This document shows positions 53,717-63,542 of a DNA stretch of 64,000 nt, piece by piece (positions within the stretch are counted from its first letter, which is position 1; every line of letters begins with the position of its first letter). This DNA is from Deltaproteobacteria bacterium. GTDB taxonomy: Bacteria > Lernaellota > Lernaellaia > JACKCT01. The translations under genes and the position numbers were made by a program. Location: NCBI GenBank assembly GCA_020845895.1, contig JADLEX010000023.1, positions 1 to 64,000 of the forward strand, read 5' to 3'. The notes under the pieces were generated by a model. It had not been told where the DNA came from. It worked only from the letters and a program-made list of their open reading frames with translations, and did not search any database.

Positions 53717-54619
53717 TGGAATTACCCCCAGTGGAATTTCGGGTTGGACATGACCGACGTATAACAACATCCCACTTTGGCGTCAATGGAAAATCTGTTA
53801 CGCGAAACTTTTCCGTGCGTCCGTCGGCGAAAAGGCCATCAGCCCAAAATGTGCCCGATTTTTGGAATTCGTGTCCCCGGCGAGTGAATCCGCAAGGTTC
53901 GTTCACGCACACGAATTTCCGCGCTTTTTCAGGCACTTTCACGTCTTTTCTCCATGGGCATCACAGAAAAATGAACGAATTCCCGAGAGGCTTATCGAGA
54001 AAAACGGTTAAAAATTCCCAAAGTTCAGCCTTTTCAGAATCGGCGAACTTTGAAAATTTCTGATCGCTTTTCCAAAAAGAGCCTAAAAACCGGATGCTTC
54101 GGGAGGACGCCCAGGTCGAATTTTTTCGACTTTTCCGAGTTGGCTTCGTGCCCTCGCCGCCTTCCAGCTCCTCTCTGCTTGATCGGTCACGATTGGGATA
54201 CCTTGGAATCCGGCTGGAAAACGTAACAGTCGACCACGTTGCGCAAAGGCCTGCGTACGTCTTTTGCCGCTCATTCCAGCGTCATCGCCCACCGGCGAAG
54301 TCTTCGCGTCCTTCCCATGACGATTGTCTGAGAAATCCCTTGGTTTCCATCTGCGGAATTCGACGCGGGCTGACGAAACCGCTTTTTGACCCGCGTTGAT
54401 GGATTCACCGATCCATAGGTCAATCGCGACGATGAATCAACGCACCTGTCGCAATTCGTCGTGCCCGGATGTCGCCACGTTGCGCCGCCCCCCCATCTCC
54501 ACATCCGTATGTCCCGTGGTCTTGGGATTCGATCGAAGAGTGTGCTAACGTTCCGCGAGTTGGATCGGCGTCCCGCCGCGAGTCGGGCAGCGTATGCCGG
54601 TCTTCGTGAGGGGGAATGA
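53717..54619. other. 900-bp AT-richer region without a recognisable gene
   Basis: Short open frames exist on both strands but none has a good start with ribosome-binding site and protein-like content. The part from 53780 to 54110 is clearly AT-richer than the surroundings, with T-runs and AAAATTTC-type sequence. No large inverted repeat was found by eye. It could hold an untranslated RNA, promoters for the flanking divergent genes, or decayed sequence. Confidence 0.4.
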
Positions 54620-54982
54620 ATGACACGGTATCTCGCGATCTTCGTTGCCGCACTGGTCGTTGTGCTCGGCGCGCATCATTTCACGCAGGGGGCTTCGACC
54701 GGTCCCGCGGGCGTGCAGATTCTCTCGCTCACGGGGAAGAAGCCGGCGATCTTCAATCACACCGCGCATGTGGAACGCGCGCAGGGCAATTGCCGGATCT
54801 GCCATCACAAGGACGCGCCGGGCACCGGCTCGAAGTGCATGACGTGTCACACCGAGCCCGCGAAGGCGGGCATCCCCGGCGGACGCCAGGCGTTTCACGA
54901 GTGCATCAAGTGTCACGCGCCGGGCACGGGTCCGATCTATCCGAAGGACTGCATGACCTGCCACGTGCGTCCGGGCGTGTGA
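54620..54982 (+). CDS. Periplasmic tetrahaem cytochrome c (c7/c3-like)
   Basis: The 120-aa protein has a signal peptide (MTRYLAIFVAALVVVLGAHH) and four CxxCH haem motifs (CRICH, CMTCH, CIKCH, CMTCH) within 70 residues, with extra His residues (FNHTAHVE, FHECIKCH) as sixth ligands. Such low-molecular-mass multihaem cytochromes carry electrons in the periplasm of deltaproteobacterial-type anaerobes or facultative organisms. Ribosome-binding site GGGGGAA precedes ATG 54620. No reductase is nearby. Confidence 0.85.
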   Translation: MTRYLAIFVAALVVVLGAHHFTQGASTGPAGVQILSLTGKKPAIFNHTAHVERAQGNCRICHHKDAPGTGSKCMTCHTEPAKAGIPGGRQAFHECIKCHAPGTGPIYPKDCMTCHVRPGV

Positions 54983-55017
54983 GCCTCCGTCAACGCACGG
55001 ACCGCGTTCGAGCAACA

Positions 55018-58000
55018 TCACCCGCCGAGTTCGTGTTCGAAAACGCGCGAGCGTGTTTCCTCGTTCAGTGCGCGGACGAGATCCGACGTGTGCCGATGGT
55101 GCGTGAAGAGAAGCACCTGCGTGTGATCGGACAACTGCGCCAGCGATTCGAGCGCCGCCGTCGCGCGATTCTCGTCGAACTGCACGAGCAGGTCGTCCGC
55201 GATGACGGGCAACGCGAGACCATCGACCGCGCGCCGCTCGATCCACGCGAGACGCAGCGCGAGCCAGAGCTGGTCGCGCGCGCCGTCGCTCATGGCGGGG
55301 ACTGGAACCGGATCGCGTGACGTCGGGCGAAAACCCGCGATCGTCGGCGGGTCGTCGCTGTAGTTGGCGCCGAGTTTTTCGAACGAACCGTGCGTGAGCT
55401 TTTGGAACAATTCCCCCGCCCGGGCCAGCACCGGATTTTGCGAACGATCGCCGAGGGATTCGATCCGCGCGGCGAGCAAATGCGTCGCGAAACGCAGACG
55501 CCGCCAGCGTGCGACCGCATCGCGCAGTTCGGCGAGCACGCGTTCCCGCTCGTCGAGCAACTGGGCCGCTCGCGACGCGGGCGCCTCGTCGCGAAGATCC
55601 GCGCGCGCGGCGGCGATTTCGTCCCGGAGTTCGTCATATTCCCGGCGCAGGTCATCCAGTTCGCGCTGCGCGATGTCGAGATCGAGTTCGGAGGGTTCGT
55701 CGCCCTGAGTAATTTCGCCGCGCAAGGTTTCCAGATCCGCGCCGCGGGCCTCGCGTGTCAGGTCGGATCGCAGGCCGTCGCACTTTTCGGCGAGCACGCG
55801 CTTTCGCGCGGCAAACCGGGCGATGTCTTCGATCTCGTCGGCCGTGTCGCATTTCGCCCGCATTCGCAGCGCGTCGATTTCGGCGAGCGCCGCTTGGAGC
55901 CCGGTTTTCGCTGCATGAAGAGCCTTTTCGTCCTGGACTTCGCGCATCTCCAGATCCCGGAGGCGCTCGTTGTCCGTCATCGCCCGCTGAAGCCGCCCGT
56001 GCAACTCTTCGATGAGATCCGCCGCGTCGGTCTGCGCGGGCGCGATTCCCGACACTTCGCTCAGCTCCCGCGCTCGCCGCCGAACGTCTTCGATATGCGC
56101 GGTCATCTTTGCGATACGCGCGTCGAGGCCGCGAATCTCTTTTTCGTACCCGAAATATTCGTCGAGCTTCTTGAGCACCTCCGCCGCCTGCGCGGGAGCC
56201 GCGTCGCCGGTCATCGGCAAATCGGCGACAGCCAAGCGCCATAGGTCGGCCCATCGCGTCCGCTCATTACGCACCTGTTCGAAACGACCCGATGCCTCGG
56301 CCAGTTCCAGTTCGCGGGACTGCCGGGCGGCATCGGCGATCGCGCGTTTCTGATCCAGGCGCCGCTCGTCTCCAATGATCCGCTTCGCGGCGGCATGGAG
56401 CGCCGCGAGCGTCTCGCCGGCCGCCGTCTGTTCCCCACACGCCTCGAGCGCGCGTGACAGCCGGGCGCGCCATTCGTCGGCCTCGCGTCTCGTGGTTTGC
56501 GCCCGTTCGACCGATTCCCGCGCAACGCGGGCTTTCTCGCGAACCGCGCTGAAGGCGTCGAGCCATTCGCGCATCTCGGACGGCGATTTCGGCGTCACGG
56601 CGGCGTCCCGCCACTCGGCGTTCCAATCGTGCTCAAACGTGTCGCGGCGAACGCGCCAATCGTTTTGGGCTTCGACGCACTCGGCGCGCGCCATTTCGTC
56701 CCGCGCGGCTTCCAATTCGAGTCGCACCGCCTCGGCGACCCGCGTCGAGTCGCCGCGCAGCCGGTCGGCGGCTTCGTCCGCCTCACGCATGGCGTGCTCG
56801 AAGGCGGCGGCCGGATCGCGCCCGCTGTCGTAAGCGGCCCAGGTATTGGTGTCGTTCGCGCCACCCAGCCAGGCGTCGCGAACCAGTTTCCAACCCTGAT
56901 CGCGATGTTGGCGGGCGGCGATCAGGGCCGCCTCGGTGGGCACTTCGCTTTCGCGCGCCAGTTCGCGCCCCCGCTCGTCGCGCTCCTGCGCCGCGCTGTC
57001 CAGGCGGCGGCTACGCTCGTCCAACTCGCGTTGCGCCTGCTCGATCGCAACGATTTCGCGTTCGAATCGCGTCACCGTCGCGCGCGCCGGGATCGGCGTT
57101 TGTTCGATTTCGTCCGCGCCGCGTGTCCACAGCGGCAATGCGGCCGTCTCGCGACCGAGATCCGCCCGGGCGCGTGCAGCGGCGATTTCGGCTTCGTTGG
57201 CGGTTTTTTGCGGATCGCCGGTCCGTGCGAGATCATCGCAGAGTTCGGCCAGAGACCGCGGATCGCGAGCGGCGGGCATCGCCGCCCTTTCGGCTTTTTG
57301 AAGACTCAACATCGACTCGGCATGGCGCGCGCGTTCGACCGCTTCGGCATATCGCGTCGTGATGGTCTGATGCGACAGCACGAGTTCGTTGAGTTCCGCC
57401 CGGCGCGCGACCGGCAGGCGCAGCGTGGCATCGGCGGCGTCGCGGGAAAGGGCCGGATCGAGATCGCGCAAAATCGCGTCGGCGTCTGTGCCGCGAATGA
57501 GCCGATCGCTCTTCACACCGGGCAGATCCCGCGCGGCGGCCTGATAAGACCCGACTTCCTGATGAAGCGCGCGGATCGCCGACGCGCAGGCCAGCACATC
57601 GCGCGCCACCCGGATCGCGTCTTTTTCGGCCCGCGTCATGTCCAGCGTATTTTCGGTGTTGCGCACGACGTCGGTGAAATTGTTTCTCTTGGTCCGCGCC
57701 TGCGTGAGTTCCATGTCGAACGACTCGGGAAGATCGGGAACGAGGGCGAGCGCGGCGAGTTCGCGCTCGGTGGCGTCAAGCTCGTCGAATTTCGGCCGTA
57801 TTTGGATCCGGCGTTGCAGCCGGTCGACATCGATGGTGCGCTCGTCGAGAGTCCCTTTCAGTCGTCTCGCCTTCGCGTTCGCATCTTCGAGTCGCCGCGA
57901 CCGGGTTTCATAATCCGATGGATTCAGCAACGCCTCGTCGGCCTCCTTTTTTATCACGTCGGCTCTGGCGACAAGGTCGTTGATCTTCCGTGTTCTCGCC

Positions 58001-58527
58001 GATGCGCCAAACAACGCTTCCGACTCGGCGATCAGCGCGTCGCGGAGTCCTCGCACGTCGGCCCCGCCGCGCCCGGCCGCGAACAGGCTCTCGGCCAGCG
58101 CTCCGCCGGCCTTGAGCAATTCCTCCCCGCCTCTGCGCAGCCCGTCATGATCGAGTCCGAACATGCGAACGAATTCGTCCCTGTTCACGCCGCCGAGCAG
58201 CGCCCGTAGCGAGCCCTCGTCGATCGGCGCGCCGCCGGCATCCACGAGTGAATTCTTGTCCCTCTTGAGCCGCGTGATGTCGATGGCGCGACCGTCGTCT
58301 GTTTCGATCCGCGCACCGACGCGCAGATCCTTGTATGCGAACCGAAAGTCGTCCGGCGTTTGCTTGGGAAATCCATAGAGCAGGGCGAGTATCGCGCGAA
58401 GCGCCGTGCTTTTTCCCGCCTCGTTCGCGCCGTGGACCACGTGCAGACCGCGCGCGGTGGCGGACAGGTCCAAAACGCGATCCTGAAAATGGCCGTATCG
58501 TTCGAGGCGCAGCTCCAGAAATCTCAT
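55018..58527 (-). CDS. YhaN-like SMC-type ATPase of a DNA repair pair
   Basis: This 1169-aa protein starts MRFLELRLERYGHFQDRVLD at ATG 58527 and has Walker A GANEAGKST (33-41), very long coiled coils (about 170-950), and a C-terminal ATPase half with the signature MSDGARDQLWLALRLA, Walker B LPVIADDLLVQFDE and FTHH. This is the SbcC/Rad50-related YhaN family. It overlaps the preceding metallophosphoesterase gene by four bases (ATGA), as in other nuclease-ATPase pairs that process DNA ends. Confidence 0.85.
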   Translation of the reverse strand: MRFLELRLERYGHFQDRVLDLSATARGLHVVHGANEAGKSTALRAILALLYGFPKQTPDDFRFAYKDLRVGARIETDDGRAIDITRLKRDKNSLVDAGGAPIDEGSLRALLGGVNRDEFVRMFGLDHDGLRRGGEELLKAGGALAESLFAAGRGGADVRGLRDALIAESEALFGASARTRKINDLVARADVIKKEADEALLNPSDYETRSRRLEDANAKARRLKGTLDERTIDVDRLQRRIQIRPKFDELDATERELAALALVPDLPESFDMELTQARTKRNNFTDVVRNTENTLDMTRAEKDAIRVARDVLACASAIRALHQEVGSYQAAARDLPGVKSDRLIRGTDADAILRDLDPALSRDAADATLRLPVARRAELNELVLSHQTITTRYAEAVERARHAESMLSLQKAERAAMPAARDPRSLAELCDDLARTGDPQKTANEAEIAAARARADLGRETAALPLWTRGADEIEQTPIPARATVTRFEREIVAIEQAQRELDERSRRLDSAAQERDERGRELARESEVPTEAALIAARQHRDQGWKLVRDAWLGGANDTNTWAAYDSGRDPAAAFEHAMREADEAADRLRGDSTRVAEAVRLELEAARDEMARAECVEAQNDWRVRRDTFEHDWNAEWRDAAVTPKSPSEMREWLDAFSAVREKARVARESVERAQTTRREADEWRARLSRALEACGEQTAAGETLAALHAAAKRIIGDERRLDQKRAIADAARQSRELELAEASGRFEQVRNERTRWADLWRLAVADLPMTGDAAPAQAAEVLKKLDEYFGYEKEIRGLDARIAKMTAHIEDVRRRARELSEVSGIAPAQTDAADLIEELHGRLQRAMTDNERLRDLEMREVQDEKALHAAKTGLQAALAEIDALRMRAKCDTADEIEDIARFAARKRVLAEKCDGLRSDLTREARGADLETLRGEITQGDEPSELDLDIAQRELDDLRREYDELRDEIAAARADLRDEAPASRAAQLLDERERVLAELRDAVARWRRLRFATHLLAARIESLGDRSQNPVLARAGELFQKLTHGSFEKLGANYSDDPPTIAGFRPTSRDPVPVPAMSDGARDQLWLALRLAWIERRAVDGLALPVIADDLLVQFDENRATAALESLAQLSDHTQVLLFTHHRHTSDLVRALNEETRSRVFEHELGG

Positions 58528-59762
58528 CGCGCGTCTCCGCTCCGCGCGAGCTTCGCCGCGAGCAACGCGCACGTATCGGCGGCGTCGGGCGCGTTGTCCG
58601 CGCCGAACAGGTCGTGCAGGTCGCGCGGCAGTTTCTTTTTCAGCGCCTCGTCATCCTTGCGCATTTCGATCATCGCGGCCGCCACCAATTCGGGGTCGTC
58701 CGCGATGCGTTCCAGATCGAAATCCGACCCGATCGATTTCGCGTCCGTCGGCGCACTCGTCTCCCACGCCACTTTTTCGACCCACCCGCGACTTCGCGAA
58801 ACGTTCGTCACCGCTTGCCTTGCCTCGGCTGTCCAGCGCTCATGGTCAGCGACGATGTCCCGATGCGCCGGGCACGAGCCGCGCACCCGGATTCGCAGCG
58901 CCACAGGCCGTCCCTCGGCTTCGTCGATCGAACCCGCCGCGGCGGCCTCGACGCGTTCGATTGCGGTTTCGCCATCTCCGCATCCCGCGGCATCAACCTC
59001 GACGAGCGCCCAGCGCGCCGCATCGAGAGCGACGAATTCCGGCTCGGCCACGCGGCCATCCGTCACGCGCACCATCATCGCGCCCTTTTCACCCGTTTCA
59101 CGGGCGTGACGGCCCTGCGTGTTGCCGGGGTAAACGATCCACGGATCGGCGCGCACGATTCGCCGCGCGTGCACGTGACCCAGCGCCCAGTAGTCGTATC
59201 CTTTCGCAATCAGATCTTCGACGCCGCAAGGCGCGTAGGGTTCGTGATCCGGACTGCCCGCAAGGCTGGTGTGAAGCACGCCGATATTCACGTAACCGGA
59301 ACGGCGCTCGGGATAAGACGCGACGATATTCGCCGACTCGGCCCGCTTGCCGAAGCCGCGCCCGTGAATCGCGACGCCGAGGTCTTCCCATACCACGCTT
59401 TCGGCGTGTTCCGTCGCGAAACGGGAGACGTTGTCCGGCAGGCGCAGGGATTTTGTGATGACCGATTGCGCATCGTGGTTGCCCTGAATCAGCGCGACGC
59501 GAACGCCGGCGTCGCGAAGGCGCGACATGCCGTGCGCGAAATACAGTCCCGTGTTGAAGTCGCGCCAGTCGCCGTCGTACACGTCCCCGGCGATGACGAC
59601 GAACGCCGCGTCGGCCTCGATCGCGAAACGCACGAGGTTGTCAAAAGCGCGCCGCGTCGCGTCGCGCATCGCCTCGACCGGCGCGCCGGGATAATCGGCG
59701 AGTCCCTTCAGTCGGGAATCGAGATGGATATCCGCCGCGTGAATAAAGCAAAAGTCCGTCAT
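58524..59762 (-). CDS. YhaO/SbcD-like metallophosphoesterase
   Basis: Starting at ATG 59762, the 412-aa protein has the calcineurin-like phosphoesterase motifs FIHAADIHLDS (Asp11, His13), IAGDVYDGD (Asp60), IQGNHD (Asn95-His96-Asp97) and LGHVHARR. It is the nuclease partner of the YhaN-like ATPase downstream, with a 4-bp overlap. The pair resembles Mre11-Rad50. Confidence 0.85.
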   Translation of the reverse strand: MTDFCFIHAADIHLDSRLKGLADYPGAPVEAMRDATRRAFDNLVRFAIEADAAFVVIAGDVYDGDWRDFNTGLYFAHGMSRLRDAGVRVALIQGNHDAQSVITKSLRLPDNVSRFATEHAESVVWEDLGVAIHGRGFGKRAESANIVASYPERRSGYVNIGVLHTSLAGSPDHEPYAPCGVEDLIAKGYDYWALGHVHARRIVRADPWIVYPGNTQGRHARETGEKGAMMVRVTDGRVAEPEFVALDAARWALVEVDAAGCGDGETAIERVEAAAAGSIDEAEGRPVALRIRVRGSCPAHRDIVADHERWTAEARQAVTNVSRSRGWVEKVAWETSAPTDAKSIGSDFDLERIADDPELVAAAMIEMRKDDEALKKKLPRDLHDLFGADNAPDAADTCALLAAKLARSGDAR

Positions 59763-59891
59763 GCGTTTTTCCGGGAGGGAGGTTACGCCGAAATGATCGG
59801 CCAAAGCCGGGCGGGAGGCAACATCTGTTCCCCATTTCCCGCGCAACCATTAAACTGCCGTTCTCGCAACGCCCACAAACCGGAGCCGTGC

Positions 59892-61220
59892 ATGCGCCCG
59901 ATTTTCCGCACCGTCGTCTTCGTCGCTCTCGTTGCCCTGATCGCGTCCGCCGCATGGCGCGCCGCGCCGGCCTCGGGGGCCGACGCCGCCGCCATCGCCG
60001 CCGATCTGGCGAAGGAATCGCGCGGCAAGATCCAGCCGATCGAGGATGAAACCGGCGCGATGAACGCGTTCTACGCGCAGCTTTCTCGAAGCGCCGCGAA
60101 GTTGTCCGGCTCGGTGACGCGCGTGGCGCACTTCGGGGATTCGACGATCGAGATGGACCTGACCCCCGGGCCGATGCGGCGATTGATGGCGGCGCGTTTC
60201 GGCGACGGCGGCCGCGGTTTTGTGCTCATGGGTCGGCCCAAGCCGTGGTATCGGCCTTACGACGTCGAGTTCGACCCCGACTCGACGTGGATTTCGAGCG
60301 ACGTGAAGGAAAACGACGTCAAGGACCGGCGCTTCGGCCTCGGCGGCGCGTACCTGCTCGCATACAAGGACAAGGCGACGACGAAGGTCGGCACCGCGAA
60401 GGGCGGGCCGACGGGCGAGAGCGTCTCGCGATTCGAACTGCTCGTGCCGGTGCGTCCCGACAACGGCTCGTTCGCGGTCGCGATCGACGGCAAAAGCCTG
60501 GGCACGGTCGTCGCCACCGGCGCGGACGCCGAGGGCGTGGCCGAGTTCAAGCTGCCCGACGGCAAACACACGATCGAGATCACCGCGCTCACCAAGGATT
60601 CGCGCGCCTACGGTGTGATCCTGGGCCGCGACGGGCCCGGCGTGGTGTGGGACGCGCTGGGCGTCAACGGCACCGGCGTGCCGAGCTGGTTGTCGGCGAA
60701 CGAGGACAACTGGATTGCGCACCTGCGTCACCGCAATCCCGATCTCATCATCCTCGCGCTCGGCACCAACGACACCTCGCCCGACCTCGATCTGGAGGCG
60801 TACAAGAAGCAGGTCGCGCGGCTGATCGAGCGCGCGCGCAAAGCCGTGCCCAGCGCGTCGATCCTGTGGCAGGCGCCGCTCGACCGCGCGACCAAATCGG
60901 GCGGCGATCTGGTGACGAGTCCGATGCTGCCGAAGATCGTGGCTGCGCAGCGCGAGGTGGCGAAGCAGCAGAAGGCGGCGTTCTGGAGCGCGTACGACGC
61001 GATGGGCGGCAACGGCTCGATGGCGCGCTGGTACAAGGCCAAGCCGCAACTGGGTGCGGCGGATCTGTTCCACCCGACGCGCGAGGGCGGCGAAGTGATC
61101 GCCAAGATGCTCTACGACGCGATGATGACGGACTTCGCGAAGTATCTGCAGAAGAGCGGCGTGGCCGCGTCGGCGCGCGAAGCGGTGGCGAGCCCGCTGG
61201 TGAAGCTGAGCCCGAATTGA
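59892..61220 (+). CDS. Secreted SGNH/GDSL hydrolase
   Basis: The 442-aa protein has a signal peptide (MRPIFRTVVFVALVALIASA) and an SGNH fold: block I HFGDSTIEMD, block III LALGTNDTS, block V DLFHPTREGG. A beta-rich insertion lies between about residues 115 and 240. Such proteins act as esterases or acetyl transferases on cell-surface sugars. The ATG at 59892 is preferred since it gives the signal peptide. It is divergent from the repair pair. Confidence 0.8.
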   Translation: MRPIFRTVVFVALVALIASAAWRAAPASGADAAAIAADLAKESRGKIQPIEDETGAMNAFYAQLSRSAAKLSGSVTRVAHFGDSTIEMDLTPGPMRRLMAARFGDGGRGFVLMGRPKPWYRPYDVEFDPDSTWISSDVKENDVKDRRFGLGGAYLLAYKDKATTKVGTAKGGPTGESVSRFELLVPVRPDNGSFAVAIDGKSLGTVVATGADAEGVAEFKLPDGKHTIEITALTKDSRAYGVILGRDGPGVVWDALGVNGTGVPSWLSANEDNWIAHLRHRNPDLIILALGTNDTSPDLDLEAYKKQVARLIERARKAVPSASILWQAPLDRATKSGGDLVTSPMLPKIVAAQREVAKQQKAAFWSAYDAMGGNGSMARWYKAKPQLGAADLFHPTREGGEVIAKMLYDAMMTDFAKYLQKSGVAASAREAVASPLVKLSPN

Positions 61221-61283
61221 CAGGGAGCGATCACGCCCGCGTCGTTCGCGGCGCGCCAGCGTGAAGGCACGGGTCGCCGGGAA

Positions 61284-62036
61284 TCAAACCGGAGCGTGGG
61301 CCGAATTGAAAGGGGGTTTGCCGCCGCTTTGCACGCGGCCGTCGAGTCCGGCTTGGATCTGTCGAACGAATTCTTCCGCGGCGGCGCGAGGGTTAGCGGC
61401 ATTTCGGATCGGGCGTCCGACGACGATGTAATTCGCTCCTTCGCAAATCGCGGTCCGCGCGTCGACGTGGCGCTTGTGATCGTCCATGCTTCCGTCCGAT
61501 TGGCGGATGCCGGGGGTGACGATGACGATCTGACCGCCGACCTGCTCGCGAATGGTTCGAGCTTCGCGTCCCGACGCGATGACTCCGTCGCAACCGAGTT
61601 CTGCGGCCCGCTTCGCCCTGGCCAGCACGAGGTCGTCCACCGTGCACGCGAATCCCAAGTCCCGCATGTCGTCGTTGTCCAGACTCGTGAGAACCGTAAC
61701 GATCAGAATCTTCAGGTCCGCGTCTCCTCGCCCATTGACGGCCGCCTGAACGATTTTTCCCCCGCCGTGGACAGTGAGGAAACTGATCCCGAGTTTGGCG
61801 GCCTGACGCACCGTGCGCTCGACGGTCTCCTCGATATCGTTGTACTTCAAATCGAGAAAAACGCGTTTCCCCCGGGCGAGCAACCAGTTCACCATCTCGG
61901 TTCCGCCGACCAGGTGGAGTTCCAAGCCGACCTTGAAAAACGAGACAACGCCATCCAGTTGGTCGACGAGAGTCTTCGCGCTGTCGGCAGAGGAAAAGTC
62001 CAGCGCCACAATGAGTCGGTCGGCGGCTTCAGTCAT
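61284..62036 (-). CDS. pyrF: Orotidine-5'-phosphate decarboxylase
   Basis: The 250-aa protein (MTEAADRLIVALDFSSADSA) has the class I active-site motif VFLDLKYNDI (Asp62, Lys64, Asp67), FFKVGLELH and VTPGIRQSDGSMDDHKR. It makes UMP in pyrimidine synthesis. Its ATG lies eight bases inside the preceding RHH gene, so the two are coupled. Confidence 0.92.
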   Translation of the reverse strand: MTEAADRLIVALDFSSADSAKTLVDQLDGVVSFFKVGLELHLVGGTEMVNWLLARGKRVFLDLKYNDIEETVERTVRQAAKLGISFLTVHGGGKIVQAAVNGRGDADLKILIVTVLTSLDNDDMRDLGFACTVDDLVLARAKRAAELGCDGVIASGREARTIREQVGGQIVIVTPGIRQSDGSMDDHKRHVDARTAICEGANYIVVGRPIRNAANPRAAAEEFVRQIQAGLDGRVQSGGKPPFNSAHAPV

Positions 62037-62232
62037 CTTGGAGCTCCCGTGACATGGCTTTGAGCGGTCTGATCGGCAGCTCGCGCTGGGGCTGCAAGTA
62101 CTCGATGTAACTCGCCACGGCATCCCGGATCAGGACGCTGCGGGGAATCTTTGTTCTCGCGGAGATTCTGTCAAGCTCTTCGAGCAGGTTCGGGTCGAAA
62201 GACACACTGACGGGGATTTTTCGCTCCACCAT
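62029..62232 (-). CDS. Ribbon-helix-helix DNA-binding protein
   Basis: The 67-aa protein starts MVERKIPVSVSFDPNLLEEL, a CopG/Arc-type ribbon-helix-helix: an N-terminal beta strand, then two helices (PNLLEELDRISART, PRSVLIRDAVASYIEYL), then a flexible tail. These bind DNA as dimers, usually to their own operator. It overlaps pyrF by eight bases and is preceded by a strong promoter overlapping a dyad, so autoregulation of the rhh-pyrF operon is likely. An orphan antitoxin is an alternative. Confidence 0.8.
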   Translation of the reverse strand: MVERKIPVSVSFDPNLLEELDRISARTKIPRSVLIRDAVASYIEYLQPQRELPIRPLKAMSRELQDD

Positions 62233-62252
62233 GGCATGCTCCAGTTCGCTTC

Positions 62253-62281
62253 TTAATAATCTGAATAATTAAGATTGTCAA
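62253..62281 (-). promoter_or_regulatory. Sigma-70-type promoter of the rhh-pyrF operon with overlapping dyad
   Basis: The sense strand has TTGACA (62281-62276), a 17-bp spacer, and TATTAA (62258-62253), a near-consensus promoter. TAATTATTCAGATTATTA within it is an imperfect dyad, a good candidate operator for the RHH protein. The region is distinctly AT-rich. Confidence 0.6.
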
Positions 62282-62393
62282 AGATACCTCGGCACTTTCC
62301 GGCCCGCACCTGTCATTCGCTCTTCGCTCAGGTTTTTTTCCAAGGAAGGCACGTGCTATGAATGCTCTGTCTTGGATCCGAACGGAGACAGCG

Positions 62394-63536
62394 ATGCGAC
62401 GGGTGATTGGCGTACTGGCGGTGACGGTGGTGATGTTCGCAACGGGAACGGCGACGGCGCTGGACGATCAGCCCTTCGCGTTCGCGGGGGGCGGGCTCGG
62501 CATCCACACCATCGACGCGCCGGCGTACAACGACGCGCTTGCCGCGGTGAACGCCGACGACTTCCGCACGTGGTCGCCCGCGATCGGTGCGTGGTTCGGC
62601 GCGGGGCTCGACCGCATCTGCCTCGAAGGCTTTCTCGGCGGCGGCGGGCAGTCGCAGTCGGGTTCGGCGGGCGACCTGGACCTCGGCGCGTTCTTCATCG
62701 GCCTCGACGGCGGCTACGCGTTCATCGATACGCGGCGCGTGCGTGCGTTTGCTCTGGCGGGCCTCGCCCTCACCGGCCAAAGCCTGAGCATCGACTGGAG
62801 CGCCGACACGCAGTCGACGATCGACGATGCGCGCGATTCGACGAGCGGGCGGGCGGGATCGTCGCCGAGCACCACGGTGGACGCCGAGATCGCCGACATT
62901 CCGCGCTCGACCGACATCAGCCGCACGGCGCTGGCGGGGCATCTGGCGCTGCAACTTGACGTGTACGTGGCCGAGTGGAAGAGCCGCGAATGGCTCTCGC
63001 GGCTGTCGGTGGGCGGGCGCGTGGGCTGGCTGCCGGCGATCGCGACCGGCGAATGGCGGAACAGCTCGGGCGACGACGTTTCGGGCGACACGCCCGACGC
63101 CTCGGCGAGCATGTCGTACGTGTTTCTGACGATCGGCGGGGCGTGGGACAAGCGGCGCGAGACGCGACTCCACAAGGGCAACGTCCCGGCCGAATCGGAC
63201 AAGCTGAATGCGCCGAAGAAACCGGAGGACAATCGGCGGGTCAAACCGCGAAAGGGCGACGAGCGGATCGAGCGCGAGATGAAAAAACCGCGAAAGGACG
63301 ACGATCGGCTGGAGCGGGAGATGAAGAAGCCGAAGAAGGACCCCGACCGCTCGAAGGATCCCGATCGCGATCTCGACAAAAAGCCGGGCGCGGTGCCGCC
63401 GCTGAAGGACGATCGGGGCGACAAGAAAGACGACAAGAAAGACGACGACGAGAAGGACGACGACAAGGACAAGAAGGATAAGGACAAAGACAAGGACGAC
63501 GACGACGACAAGGACAAGGGCGGCGGGCGGAAGTAG
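62394..63536 (+). CDS. Secreted protein with highly charged Asp/Lys-rich C-terminus
   Basis: From ATG 62394 (after GGAGACAGCG) the 380-aa protein has a signal peptide (RRVIGVLAVTVVMFATGTATA), a Gly-rich beta-type body (about 25-265: FAGGGLGIHTIDAP, LDLGAFFIGLDGGYAFIDTR), possibly an outer-membrane beta-barrel or sandwich, and a 115-residue tail of Lys/Asp repeats (KKDDKKDDDE type). An earlier ATG at 62358 is in frame but less supported. Function unknown. Confidence 0.7.
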   Translation: MRRVIGVLAVTVVMFATGTATALDDQPFAFAGGGLGIHTIDAPAYNDALAAVNADDFRTWSPAIGAWFGAGLDRICLEGFLGGGGQSQSGSAGDLDLGAFFIGLDGGYAFIDTRRVRAFALAGLALTGQSLSIDWSADTQSTIDDARDSTSGRAGSSPSTTVDAEIADIPRSTDISRTALAGHLALQLDVYVAEWKSREWLSRLSVGGRVGWLPAIATGEWRNSSGDDVSGDTPDASASMSYVFLTIGGAWDKRRETRLHKGNVPAESDKLNAPKKPEDNRRVKPRKGDERIEREMKKPRKDDDRLEREMKKPKKDPDRSKDPDRDLDKKPGAVPPLKDDRGDKKDDKKDDDEKDDDKDKKDKDKDKDDDDDKDKGGGRK

Positions 63537-63542
63537 TTCGCG

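Noticed and set aside
53625-53942. Possible small protein (MKVPEKARKFVCVNEPCGFT...) on the minus strand
   Set aside because: It overlaps the start of the better-supported coiled-coil gene in another frame and degenerates into Arg/Ser-rich sequence; kept only as a weak possibility.
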